A stretch of DNA of 64,000 bases from a bacterium (GTDB lineage Bacteria; Desulfobacterota; Binatia; HRBIN30; CADEER01): assembly GCA_019637795.1 (NCBI GenBank), contig JAHBUY010000005.1:248001-312000 (forward strand), read 5' to 3'. This document shows positions 54,048 through 63,900 of this stretch, one piece after another. How positions within the stretch are numbered: position 1 is the first letter of the stretch; the number at the start of each line of letters is the position of its first letter. The translations under genes and the position numbers were made by a program. The notes under the pieces are model-generated. The model was given only the letters and a program-made list of their open reading frames with translations. It had not been told where the DNA came from and ran no database searches.

Positions 54048-55073
54048 ATGACGTCCCCGGCTCCCCAACGTCGCGGCCGCCTCGCCGCCCTCCTGCGCTG
54101 GAGCCGCGCCCTGCTGTGGTTCCTGATCCGCGCCCTGGTGCTCCTCTGGTCGACCCTGGCGATCCACTACTCCAACCTGCCGTGGCCCTGGGCGCGCACC
54201 GCGGCGGCCGGCGTCTTCCTGGTCTTCGGCGTGTGGGCGTTGTGGCTGGCGCCGCGCCGCGGCCGCTGGCTGTTCGCCGCCGCGTTCGCCGCGCTGCTGG
54301 TGTGGTGGAGCACCATCCAGCCATCGCAGGAGCGGAACTGGCGGCCGGAGGTGGCGGTGCTGCCGCGCGCCGTCATCGACGGCGACCGCGTGCGCCTCAC
54401 CGGCGTGCGCGACTTCACCTACCGCAGTCGGCACGACTTCACCGTCCGCTACGTGGACCGCGAGGTCGAGCTGTCGCATCTGGTGGCGGTGGACTTCTTC
54501 GTCTCCTTCTGGATGCCCGGGCCGATCGGCCACACCTTCGTCAGCTTCGTGTTCGACAACGCCCCGCCGCTCAGCATCTCGATCGAGACGCGCCCCGAGG
54601 TCGGCGAGACGTTCGCGCCGGTCGCGTCGCTGTTCAAGCAGTTCGAGCTGATCTACGTCGTCGGCAGCGAGCCGGACGTGGTCGGCTCGCGCACCAGCCA
54701 CCGCGGGGAGGAGGTCTTCCTCTACCGCATCCTCACCGACCGCGAGACCGCGCGACGTCTGTTCCTGGTCTACCTGGACCGCATCAACCAGCTCGCCGAC
54801 CACCCCGAGTGGTACCACCTGCTCAGCAACAACTGCACGATCAACATCATCCGCTACGCCAACGCCGCCGGGCGCCACGGACGACTCGACTGGCGCCACG
54901 TCCTCAACGGCCTGATCGATCGCTATCTCTACGCCACCGGCCGCATCGACACCTCGCTGCCGTTCGCCGAGCTGCGCCAGCGCTCGCACATCAACCGCGC
55001 GGCGCGGGCGGCGGACGGCGCCGCGGATTTCTCCGACCGCATCCGCGCCGGCCTGCCGGCGATGGATCGCTGA
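54048..55073 (+). CDS. DUF4105 protein, Lnb-type lipoprotein N-acyltransferase-like
   Basis: A 341-residue membrane protein with two or three N-terminal helices (about 11-90) and a periplasmic DUF4105 domain. H162 in GPIGHTFVSF and C263 in LLSNNCTINI match the His and Cys of the Lnb acyltransferase family, which transfers an acyl chain on lipoproteins to give lyso-form products. If active it would mature the many lipoproteins encoded in this window. The next gene, on the other strand, encodes a lipoprotein. The enzyme call is by motif only. Confidence 0.75.
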   Translation: MTSPAPQRRGRLAALLRWSRALLWFLIRALVLLWSTLAIHYSNLPWPWARTAAAGVFLVFGVWALWLAPRRGRWLFAAAFAALLVWWSTIQPSQERNWRPEVAVLPRAVIDGDRVRLTGVRDFTYRSRHDFTVRYVDREVELSHLVAVDFFVSFWMPGPIGHTFVSFVFDNAPPLSISIETRPEVGETFAPVASLFKQFELIYVVGSEPDVVGSRTSHRGEEVFLYRILTDRETARRLFLVYLDRINQLADHPEWYHLLSNNCTINIIRYANAAGRHGRLDWRHVLNGLIDRYLYATGRIDTSLPFAELRQRSHINRAARAADGAADFSDRIRAGLPAMDR

Positions 55074-55103
55074 GACCGCGACGCGGCGCAGTCGAGCGGG
55101 CGC

Positions 55104-56372
55104 TCACGGCGGCGCCACGCCGGCCAGGCTGCGCTGCAACGCCGCGGCGACGGCCGGATCGTCGAGCACGGCGGCGTGCCCGGCGTCGAAGCCGAGGATC
55201 TGCCGCGCCTGCGCCTGGGAGCGGGCGTCGAGCTGGCTGGCGACGGTGACGACGCCGTCGTTGGCGATACGGCTGCGGCGCGAGCCGCCGTAGGCGAAGT
55301 AGAGGTCGTGCGCGGCGTAGCGCGGCAGCGGCGTGCCCAGGATGTGGGTCTGGAACGGACTGCCGGGAGCCAGGTCGCGCCACGCCGGCGCCACCACCGG
55401 CGCCCGGGCGACGCCGAGCGCCGCCCCGGCGTGCCCCTGCCAGGGCGTGGCGATGGTGACGAAGGTCAGGGCGTCGAGGCTGCCGCCGAGACCGCCCGGG
55501 TCGCCGACCAGGTAGGCGCGCGACACCAGCCCGCCCATGCTGTGCGCCACCAGCGCGAGGCGCGGGAAGCCGTACTCGACCTCCAGCGCCTGCAGCCAAC
55601 GGCCCAGGGCGGCGGCGACGACGTCGAGCCCGACGGCGCTCGGGTAGTAGGCCAGCCACGCCTGGAAGCGACGGTGGTCGAGCCGCTCGATCAACGCCTT
55701 GAAGTTGGCCGGATGACCGAGCGCGCCGTGCACGAACAGCACCGGCGTGCGCTGCGGATCGTAGGGCTCGAGGAAGTAGATGCCGGCGCCGACGTCGATC
55801 AGGAAGCGGGCCGGCTGCCACAGGCCGAGGCGGGCGTTGTCCTCGGAGAAGCGCGCGTCCTCGAGCGTCACCACCTCGCCGATGCGGCTGGCGGGCAGCT
55901 CCGACACCTCGCCGGACTGGCGCACCGGTAGCAGGCCGACGTCGATCGGCGCCGCGCCGGCGGCGGCCAGCGGCAGGTCGAGGCCGGCGACGGTGGCGCC
56001 GGACCGCACCTCGATCGGCTCGCCGCCGCGCGCCCAGGTGACCGGCTCGCCGGCGTCGTGGGTCAGCGAGCCGTCGCGATCCTCGAAGGCGCCGACCCGG
56101 TAGGCGCCGGCCGGCACCACCAGGAAGTAGGACCCGGGGCGCGACAGGACCACCCAGTCGGCCGCCTCCGCGCCAGCGCCAGCCGCCGTGGCGAATACCA
56201 CCAGCGGCGCCGCTTCGCCGCCGGGCGGCGGCGTCACCTGGCCGCGCAGGTAGCCGTAGCGGTCGAGCACCCGCAGGTTCTCGCCCAGAGCGCCGAACTG
56301 ACAGCCGCCCAGGATGAGCAGCGCCAGCAGCAACGCCAACGGCAGGGGCGCACGGCCGGCGCCAGGTCGCAT
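55104..56372 (-). CDS. Alpha/beta-hydrolase (lipase-like) lipoprotein
   Basis: A 422-residue lipoprotein with lipobox LILGGC (C24). After a ~140-residue beta domain (carboxypeptidase-regulatory type: YRVGAFEDRDGSLTHDAGEPV), the hydrolase fold begins near VLFVHGALGHPANF, with nucleophile Ser278 in LVAHSMGGLV and an RIANDGVVTVASQ strand before the last His region DAGHAAVL. The HG oxyanion motif and Ser are intact. It probably hydrolyses lipids or esters in the periplasm or at the outer membrane. Convergent with the DUF4105 gene. Confidence 0.82.
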   Translation of the reverse strand: MRPGAGRAPLPLALLLALLILGGCQFGALGENLRVLDRYGYLRGQVTPPPGGEAAPLVVFATAAGAGAEAADWVVLSRPGSYFLVVPAGAYRVGAFEDRDGSLTHDAGEPVTWARGGEPIEVRSGATVAGLDLPLAAAGAAPIDVGLLPVRQSGEVSELPASRIGEVVTLEDARFSEDNARLGLWQPARFLIDVGAGIYFLEPYDPQRTPVLFVHGALGHPANFKALIERLDHRRFQAWLAYYPSAVGLDVVAAALGRWLQALEVEYGFPRLALVAHSMGGLVSRAYLVGDPGGLGGSLDALTFVTIATPWQGHAGAALGVARAPVVAPAWRDLAPGSPFQTHILGTPLPRYAAHDLYFAYGGSRRSRIANDGVVTVASQLDARSQAQARQILGFDAGHAAVLDDPAVAAALQRSLAGVAPP

Positions 56373-56470
56373 TCCCTCTTCGCCTCGCGACAACGTCCGC
56401 GCAGCGCATACACACAGCGATGCGACACGGTCAATGCGCGCCCGGCGGAGGATCGACGGCGTCGGCGGGC

Positions 56471-58741
56471 TCATTCGTTGCGGCAGTAGAGCGGTTCCGC
56501 CGAGGTGAAGGTTGCGGCGCGCCCGGCGGCGTTCAGGCGCCGCACACGGACGCGCCGGGGCGCGACGCAGTCGAACGGCGATCGCACCACGAGCTGGGTC
56601 GGCGTCACCGCCAGCACCGGCGCCGGCGTCCAGCCGCCGTCGAGGCGTTCGAGCTCGACGCAGGTGCCGCGCAGCGGCGCGCAGGTGTTCCCCGCCGCCA
56701 CGTCGAGACAGCCGGAGGCGCCGCCGCGCCCGTAGCCGTCGATGGCGTTGAAGCCGCGGCCGCCGATGCGCAGCACCGTCCCTTCGCGGCCGGCCGCGGG
56801 ACTGACCGACTGCACGGCCGTGCCGCCGCTCGGCTGGCGCGGCGCCTCGCAGGGCGCCACCGCGAGGTGGGGGTTGGCGGCGGCGACGTCGCGGCGCGTC
56901 ACCTGCGCCGCCCGGCAGCGCGCCCCCTCGCCGCCGTGCTGCCACTGGTTGCCGACCGCCGAGCGCCGCGCCTGCGCGCTGCCCATGTTGAAATTGGCGC
57001 CGGCGCCGCTGCCGTTGCCGGTAAAGGCGTTGCGGCCGGGGATGGCGGGAGCGCCGAAGCTCGCCTCGGCGACGCGTCCGTCCTGCTGGTTGAGCAGCAC
57101 CCCGGCGCGCCGGTTGCGCACGCTGGCGACGCCGACGACGGCGATCGGCACGCCGCGCCCGGCGTCGGCCGCCATTTCGATTCCCAGCTCGTGGCCGCAG
57201 ATGAAGTCGTCCTGCAGGGTGCCGCGGGCGTGGTGGCGGAGAAAGACGCCGCGGCGTTCGCCGTCGCGGACCACGTTGCCGCGCGTCCGCAGGGCGACGC
57301 TCGGATCGGGCTCCGCCGACAGTTGCGCCGCCGCGGCGCGCGTCGCCGTCGCATCGCAGGCGGGCGGCGCGGCGTCGAGCGGGCGGCAGATCCCGTCGCC
57401 GCAGCCGGCATCGTCGGCACCGGGACAGGCGGGCGGCGGCGCGGCGCGGCAGGCGCCCTCCTCCAGCCCCCAGGCGCAGCACGGCTGGCCGTCGCGCGGG
57501 CCGCCGCGGCAGCGGGCCGCTGTCGGGCAGTTGCGACCGTTGCCCTCGATGAGGTTCTCCTCCGCCTGCAGCCGACCGCGCGGGCTCTGCGCGAACAGAC
57601 CGCCGCGGGCGTTGTGGTGGATCCAGCTCCGGCGCACGACCGTGGCAGCGTCGCGCGACTTCACCGCCCGGTCGTAACAGTGGCGCAGCTCGCTGTCGGC
57701 GACGACGACGGCGTCGGCCCAGTCGTGGTATCCGGTCGCCTCGACGTCGACGCAGTCCTTGCCCTGGGCGGGATTGCGCGCCGCCGCGCGGTCGTTGGCC
57801 GGGCAGTCCTGCATGGCGCGGTGGGCGCTGCCGCCGTCGAGCAGCGCCGTCTCGACGAAGGCGCGGCGGGCGCCGGCGTCGAAGGCGAGCACGTCCTGGT
57901 CGAGCCGGGCGATGCGCGCGTCGGCGCCGAGGAGGCGGCGGACGTAGACGCCGCGCAGGCCGGCGTCGGGGGCGGCGATGCGGATGGCGGCGGCGCTCGG
58001 CCGCGTCGGATCGCGCGGATCGAGCTCGATGATGGCGCGGTAGCGGCGATCCGCGAACGGCGCCAGCGGCGACGGGTTGCCGTCGTCGTCGGTGCCGTCG
58101 ATCACCATCTCGGCGTCGATCCGCAGCGGCGCCGGATCGGTGAGGCGCACCACCAGGGGCCCGGTCGCCGGCGGCGGGAGCGCGAACTGGATCAGCGACG
58201 GCGGACCCGCCGCGGCCGCCGCCACCGCCTGGCGCAGCGTGCCCGGCGCGCCGTCGTCGGCGTCCGAGCGCACGGTGACGACCGTGCGGTAGGCGGTCCA
58301 GCGCAGCGCCGCCGGCGCCGCCGCGTCGGCCATCACCAGGCCGCGCCGCGCCTGGCGTTGGCCGCTGGCCTCGACCTCGACGCGGTGCAGCCATTCGCCG
58401 GGCGCCAGGCCGTCGAGCCGGCGCGTGCAGCGCGGCACGCCGCCGGCGCAGGCGCAGGCGCTGCCGGCGCCGCAATCGCAGGCGCCGGCGCAGCCCGCCG
58501 GCAGCTCGAGGATGGTGTCGTAGGTCGTGGCGGCGCCGGCCGGCGCGCAGGCGCCGGCGACGCGGCGTCCGCGCAGGTGCACGCGGATCGGTTGGTCGCC
58601 GCCGTGGCGGTTGTCGACGACGACGGCGACGTCGCCGCGCAGGTCTCCCGGGCAGGTGTCGCCCGCCATGGCGCGCCACGACAGCGCGACGCAGGCGGCG
58701 ACGAACGCCGCGAGGCAGGCGGCGAGACGATGGCGCGACAC
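56471..58741 (-). CDS. Exported parallel beta-helix protein
   Basis: A 756-residue exported protein with a signal peptide (about 1-26). A Cys-rich N-terminal part (CAGACDCGAGSACACAG) is followed by LRWTAYRTVVTVRSDADDGAPGTLRQAVAAA, the entry segment of pectate-lyase-like right-handed beta-helix proteins, and repeats of ADAVVVADSELRHCYDRAVKS type. A GTVLRIGGRGFN module near the end resembles an IPT/TIG domain. No catalytic site is identifiable; a polysaccharide-binding or adhesive role is possible. Confidence 0.75.
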   Translation of the reverse strand: MSRHRLAACLAAFVAACVALSWRAMAGDTCPGDLRGDVAVVVDNRHGGDQPIRVHLRGRRVAGACAPAGAATTYDTILELPAGCAGACDCGAGSACACAGGVPRCTRRLDGLAPGEWLHRVEVEASGQRQARRGLVMADAAAPAALRWTAYRTVVTVRSDADDGAPGTLRQAVAAAAAGPPSLIQFALPPPATGPLVVRLTDPAPLRIDAEMVIDGTDDDGNPSPLAPFADRRYRAIIELDPRDPTRPSAAAIRIAAPDAGLRGVYVRRLLGADARIARLDQDVLAFDAGARRAFVETALLDGGSAHRAMQDCPANDRAAARNPAQGKDCVDVEATGYHDWADAVVVADSELRHCYDRAVKSRDAATVVRRSWIHHNARGGLFAQSPRGRLQAEENLIEGNGRNCPTAARCRGGPRDGQPCCAWGLEEGACRAAPPPACPGADDAGCGDGICRPLDAAPPACDATATRAAAAQLSAEPDPSVALRTRGNVVRDGERRGVFLRHHARGTLQDDFICGHELGIEMAADAGRGVPIAVVGVASVRNRRAGVLLNQQDGRVAEASFGAPAIPGRNAFTGNGSGAGANFNMGSAQARRSAVGNQWQHGGEGARCRAAQVTRRDVAAANPHLAVAPCEAPRQPSGGTAVQSVSPAAGREGTVLRIGGRGFNAIDGYGRGGASGCLDVAAGNTCAPLRGTCVELERLDGGWTPAPVLAVTPTQLVVRSPFDCVAPRRVRVRRLNAAGRAATFTSAEPLYCRNE

Positions 58742-58838
58742 GCCGCCAGCTCACATGCGATCGCGCCGCGGTCAAGGCGCGCGCCGCGCCGCCCGGGCTG
58801 GCCCTGTGCCGCCGGAGTGTGCAAAGGGAGCCCGACCC

Positions 58839-60296
58839 ATGACCGACGCCAGCGCTTCGTCGCCGCGGCCTGTCACTCTCGTCGAGGCGCTCGTGCCGAT
58901 CGTCAGCCTGATCGGACTGGTCAGTCTCTCGTTCGCGCTCTTCGGCGACGCCGGCGCGCTCGGGCCCAACCAGGTGGCGCTGGTGGTCGCCACCATGGTG
59001 GCGGTGTTCATCGGCTGGCGCTGCGGCCACTCGCTGGCGTCGCTGCAGGAGGCGGCGGTGGCCAGCGTCTCGTCGGGCATCGGCGCCATGTTCATCCTCT
59101 TCGCCGTCGGCTCGCTGATCGGCACCTGGGCGATGAGCGGCACCCTGGTGGCCATGGTCTACTACGGCCTGCAGATCCTGCACCCGCACTACTTCTACCT
59201 CACCGCGGCGGTGATCTGCGCCATCGTCTCGCTCAGCATCGGCAGCTCGTGGACCGTCGTCGGCACGATCGGCATCGGCCTGATGGGCATCGCCATCAAC
59301 ATGGATCTCAGCCCGGCGGTCACCGCCGGGGCGATCATCTCCGGCGCCTACTTCGGCGACAAATCGTCGCCGCTCTCCGACTCCACCAACCTGGCGGCGG
59401 CGGCGGCCGGCGCCGATCTCTACGCGCACATCCGGGCCGTGCTGTGGACCTCGGTGCCGGCGATGGCGGGGGCGCTGGCCCTGTTCTGGTACCTCGGCGC
59501 GCCGGGAGACTTCGACGCCTCGCAGAAGGTCGACGCCATCCAGCGGCTGTTCAACGTCTCGCCGATCCACTTTCTGCCGCTGGCGGTGGTGGTGGTGCTG
59601 GCGGTGGCCAAGCTGCCGCCCTTCACCACCATCTTCCTCGGCGCCCTGGTCGGCGGCCTGCTGGCGGTGGTCGTCGCCCCGGACCGGGTCATCGCCTACG
59701 CCGGCGCCGAGCACCTGCCGCGCGCCCTGGGGCTGCTCAAGGGCGTCTGGCTGGCGCTCGCCGACGGCTACGTGTCCAACACCGGCGATGCCGCCATCGA
59801 TCGCCTGATCTCGCGCGGCGGCATGGAGAGCATGCTGGGCACGGTCTGGCTGATCATCACCGCCCTCGCCTTCGGCGGCGTGGTCGAGAAAGCCGGCGTC
59901 CTCGAGCGGCTGATCACCCCGGTCATCGCCTCCGCCCAGTCGATCGGCCGGCTGGTCCTGTACCTCGTCGGAGCGGTGATCAGCACCAACATCGTCACCG
60001 CCGACCAGTACATCGCCATCGTCCTGCCGGGCCGCATGTTCAAGGACGCCTTTCGCCAGCGCGGTCTGGCGCCGATCGTCCTGTCGCGCGCCATCGGCGA
60101 CTCCGGCACCGTCACCTCGTCGCTGATCCCCTGGAACAGTTGCGGCGCCTACATGGCGGCGACGCTCGGCGTCGCCACCCTGCACTACGCGCCGTACGCC
60201 CTGTTCAACATCCTCTCGCCGATCATCACCGTGATCAGCGCCTATGCCGGCTGGCGCATGATCCGCATCGACGGGCCCGGGGATCCGTCGCGCTGA
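58839..60296 (+). CDS. nhaC: Na+/H+ antiporter, NhaC family
   Basis: A 485-residue membrane transporter with about twelve helices. NhaC hallmarks: SSWTVVGTIGIGLMGIA, ISGAYFGDKSSPLSDSTNLAAAAAGADLYAHIR, and TADQYIAIVLPGRMF with SRAIGDSGTVTSSLIPWNSCGAYMAATLGV. AAAGGGAG precedes ATG 58839. Its stop overlaps marC by one base (TGATG), so the two are co-expressed. It would handle sodium or pH stress. Confidence 0.92.
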   Translation: MTDASASSPRPVTLVEALVPIVSLIGLVSLSFALFGDAGALGPNQVALVVATMVAVFIGWRCGHSLASLQEAAVASVSSGIGAMFILFAVGSLIGTWAMSGTLVAMVYYGLQILHPHYFYLTAAVICAIVSLSIGSSWTVVGTIGIGLMGIAINMDLSPAVTAGAIISGAYFGDKSSPLSDSTNLAAAAAGADLYAHIRAVLWTSVPAMAGALALFWYLGAPGDFDASQKVDAIQRLFNVSPIHFLPLAVVVVLAVAKLPPFTTIFLGALVGGLLAVVVAPDRVIAYAGAEHLPRALGLLKGVWLALADGYVSNTGDAAIDRLISRGGMESMLGTVWLIITALAFGGVVEKAGVLERLITPVIASAQSIGRLVLYLVGAVISTNIVTADQYIAIVLPGRMFKDAFRQRGLAPIVLSRAIGDSGTVTSSLIPWNSCGAYMAATLGVATLHYAPYALFNILSPIITVISAYAGWRMIRIDGPGDPSR

Positions 60297-60934
60297 TGGC
60301 CGCGGGCGACCCGGGCAACGCCCTGCAGGCATTGGTGGCGCTGATCGCGATCGCCAACCCGCTCGCCGCCGTGCCGGTGTTCCTGTCGCTGGTGCCGGGC
60401 GGCGATGCGCCCGCCGCCCGCCAGGCGGCGACCCGTGTCGCGCTCGCCGTCTTCGCCATCCTCATCGGCGCGGTGGTCGGTGGCCGCATCGTCCTGGAGA
60501 TGTTCGGCATCTCCTTCGCCGCCTTCCGGGTCGGCGGCGGCCTGGTGGTGACCCTGGCCGGGCTCGACATGCTGCGCAGCGGCCACGGCGCCGGGGCCAA
60601 CGAGACCGTGCCGGCGCGCGCCGCCGAGCATCTCATCGTGCCGGTGGCGATGCCCCTGATCGCCGGGCCGGGCACGATCATCACCGCCATGACCATGACC
60701 GCGCGCGCCGCCGACGCCGGCCGGCCGGTGCTGATGATCGCGGCGGTGGCCGTCGTCGCCGCCTTCGTCTGGGTGGTGTTGGCGCTGTCGAGCTGGGTGC
60801 AGCCGCGCCTCGGCGAGCGCGGCCAGGCGATCGTCGCCCGCTTCATGGGGCTGGTCCTGGTGGCGATCGGCGCGCAGTTGGTGCTCACCGGCATCGCCGA
60901 CTTCTTCGGCCTGCGCGCCGCGCTGCCGGCGTGA
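60296..60934 (+). CDS. MarC family inner-membrane protein
   Basis: A 212-residue six-helix membrane protein: ALVALIAIANPLAAVPVFLSL at the start and LIVPVAMPLIAGPGTIITAMTM in the middle, both diagnostic for MarC/YhgN. The function of the family is unsettled and it is not itself a drug pump. It follows nhaC with a TGATG junction. Confidence 0.9.
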   Translation: MAAGDPGNALQALVALIAIANPLAAVPVFLSLVPGGDAPAARQAATRVALAVFAILIGAVVGGRIVLEMFGISFAAFRVGGGLVVTLAGLDMLRSGHGAGANETVPARAAEHLIVPVAMPLIAGPGTIITAMTMTARAADAGRPVLMIAAVAVVAAFVWVVLALSSWVQPRLGERGQAIVARFMGLVLVAIGAQLVLTGIADFFGLRAALPA

Positions 60935-60971
60935 CGCGCGGGGCCCGCCGCGGCCGCGGGCCGCGGGGTCG

Positions 60972-63900
60972 TCAGCGCGCCGCGCCGGACGGCGCCGGCG
61001 CCTGGACGTTGTAGATGATCGCGTACAGCACCGGCACGACGATCATCGTCAGCACGCAGGCGAAGGCGAGGCCGAACATGATGGTCACCGCCATGGCGCC
61101 GAAGAACGCGTCGGTCACCAGCGGGATCATGCCCAGGATGGTGGTGATGGCGACCAGCAGCACCGGCCGCAGGCGGGCGACGCCGGCGTCGAGGATGGCG
61201 TCGTACGGCGCCTTGCCCTTGCCGATCTCCAGGTAGAGCTCCTCCATCAGCACGACGGAATTCTTGATCTGCTCGCCGCCCAGCGCCAGCACGCCGAGCA
61301 TGGCCATGAAGCCGAACGGCAGGCCGGTGAGCAGCATGCCGATGGTGACGCCGATGATCGCGAAGGGCACGGTCAGGACGATGATCATGGTCGTGCGCAG
61401 CGAGTTGAACAGGCAGACGACGATGAACACCATCGCCAGCAGGACGCCGGGGATCGAGGTCGCCAGGGCGGCGCGGGCGTTGGCCGAGTCCTCGTGCTCG
61501 CCGCCCCATTCGAAGCGGTAGCCCTCGGGCAGCGCGATGGCCTCGATCGGGGCGCGGACGCGGTTGAAGAGCTCGCTCGGCAGACCGGCGCGCGGATCGG
61601 CGTGGACGGTGATGGTCGGAATGCGATCGCGCCGCATGACGACCGGGTCCTCCCATCCCATCTCGATGCCGCTGATGATCTGGTTGAGCGGGATCATGCG
61701 CCCGGCCGCCGGGCTCCAGATCTGCATGCTGTACAGCGCGTCCACCGAGCGCCGCTCGTTCTCGGGCGGCCGGGCGACGATCGGCAGCAGGCGCGATTCC
61801 TGCGGGAAGACGCCGCCGCCGCTGCTCCCCGGCTCGCGGTAGAAGCCGACCGTTCGGCCCTCGAACCCGGTCTCCAGGGCCTGCGCCACCTCGACCCGGG
61901 TCAGGCCGTTGCGCCGCGCCTGCACCTCGCGCAGGTCGGGCTCGATGACCTTCTCGCGCTCGCGCCAGTCGTCGCGGATGCCGATGGCGCCGCCGTCGGC
62001 GACGATGATGCGTTCCGCCTGGTCGGCGAGCTGGCGCAGCACGGCCGGATCCGGCCCGCTGAAGCGCGCCTGCACGCGGCCGCCGGCGCCGGGCCCGAGC
62101 AGGAACTTCTTCGCCACCGCGTTGGCGTCGGGGTAGTTGTCGTCGAGGTACTGCTGGACCGAGACCAGCAGGCCGTCGATCTGCTTCTCGTCCTCGACCT
62201 GGACGAGGAACTGCACGAAGGCGCGGTTCTCGCGCTCCGGCGTGTAGACGAGGAGGAAGCGCAGGCCGCCGCCGCCGACGAAGCTCGAGACGTGCTCGAC
62301 GCCGGGCTGGGCGAGGATGAACTGCTCGACCTGCTCGGCGAAGCGTTCCGAGTCCAGGATGTGCGAGCCGGCCGGCAGGAAGGTGTCGACCAGGAACTGC
62401 GGTCGCGTCGCCGGCGGGAAGAAGTTCTGCGGCACCTTGCCGAAGCCGTAGATCGCGGCGACGAAGGAGACCAGGAGCAGCGGCAGGACCAGCCAGCGGC
62501 GGCGCAGCGCCGCCACCAGCAGGCGGCGATAGCCCTGGAAGAAGGCGCCCGCGTAGGGGTCGCGGCGCTCGCCGGTGAGCGGCTTGAACAGCGCGTAGCC
62601 GAGCAGCGGCGTCACCGTCACGGCCGCCACCCAGCTCAGGGTGAGCGAGATGAAGATGACCCAGAACAGGGAGTTGGTGTACTCGCCGGTATTGTCCTCG
62701 GACAGGCCGATGGCGGCGAAGGCGACGACAGCGATGGCGGTGGCGCCGAACAGCGGCCACTGGTTGTGGGCGACGGCGTCGCGGCAGACGGTGAGCTTGT
62801 CCCTGCCGCCTTCGATGCCGACCTTGATGCTCTCGGTGACGACGATGGCGTTGTCGGTCAGCATGCACAGGGCGATGATGAAGGCGCCGAGCGAGATGCG
62901 CTCGAGCAGGATGCCGCCCATCAGGTACATGATGGTGAACGTCGACAGGATGGTCAGGAACAGCACCAGGCCGACCGACAGGCCGGCGCGTATGCCCATG
63001 GCGATGAGCAGCACGACGAAGACGATCGTCACCGCCTTGACGAGGTTGAAGGCGAAGGCATTGGTCGCCACGTCGACCGCCTCGGGTTGGAAGTTGATCG
63101 CCTCGATCTCGACGCCGATCGGCTGCAGGGCGCGCAACGCGTCGAGCTTGGCGCGCACCGCCTCGCCCATGGTGACGACGTTGCCCCCACGCACCGTCGA
63201 GATGCCCAGGCCGATGGCGGGTCGGCCGTCGAAACGCAGCAGGCGGCGCGGCGGATCCTGTTCGCCGCGCTCGAGCGTCGCCACGTCGCCGAGCGTGAGC
63301 TGGGCGCCGGAGCCGCCGGCGCCGATCACCAGATTGAGCATGTCCTCCGGCGAGGTGAAGGCGCCCTGCGGATCGACCACCAGGTAGCTCTCGCCGACCC
63401 GCACCCGGCCGCCGTCGGCGGCGACGTTGCGCGCCTGCATCTGGCGGTAGATCACCTCCTCGTTGATGCCGAGCTGCGCCAGGCGCTGGCGCGACATCTC
63501 GAGGTAGATCACCTCCTGCGGCTCGGCGAAGAGATCGACCTTCTTGACGTCGCCCACCGTCTGCAGCTCGCGGCGCAAGAACTCGGCGTAGCGCCGCAGC
63601 TCCGCCTGGGTGAAGCCGTCGCCGGTGATGGCCAGGAAGATGCCGTAGACGTCGCCGAAGTCGTCGACCACCATCGAACGGCCGCGCGCCGCCGGCGGCA
63701 GCAGCGGCTGCACGTCGTTGATCTTGCGCCGCAGCTCGTCCCATACCTGCGGGATGGAGTCGGCGTGGAACTCGTCGCGGATGATGGCGCTGACCACCGA
63801 GCGGCCGCGCGTCGACTCCGACTCGACGCGCTTCAACTGCCCGAGCTGTTGCACCGCGCTCTCGATCGGGTTGGTGACCTCCTTGGCCACCTCGGCGGCG

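Noticed and set aside
55104..60332. A 1742-codon minus-strand frame extending the lipase lipoprotein upstream
   Set aside because: Upstream of ATG 56372 it is antisense or out of frame to NhaC and the beta-helix gene; the lipoprotein signal peptide at 56372 fixes the real start.
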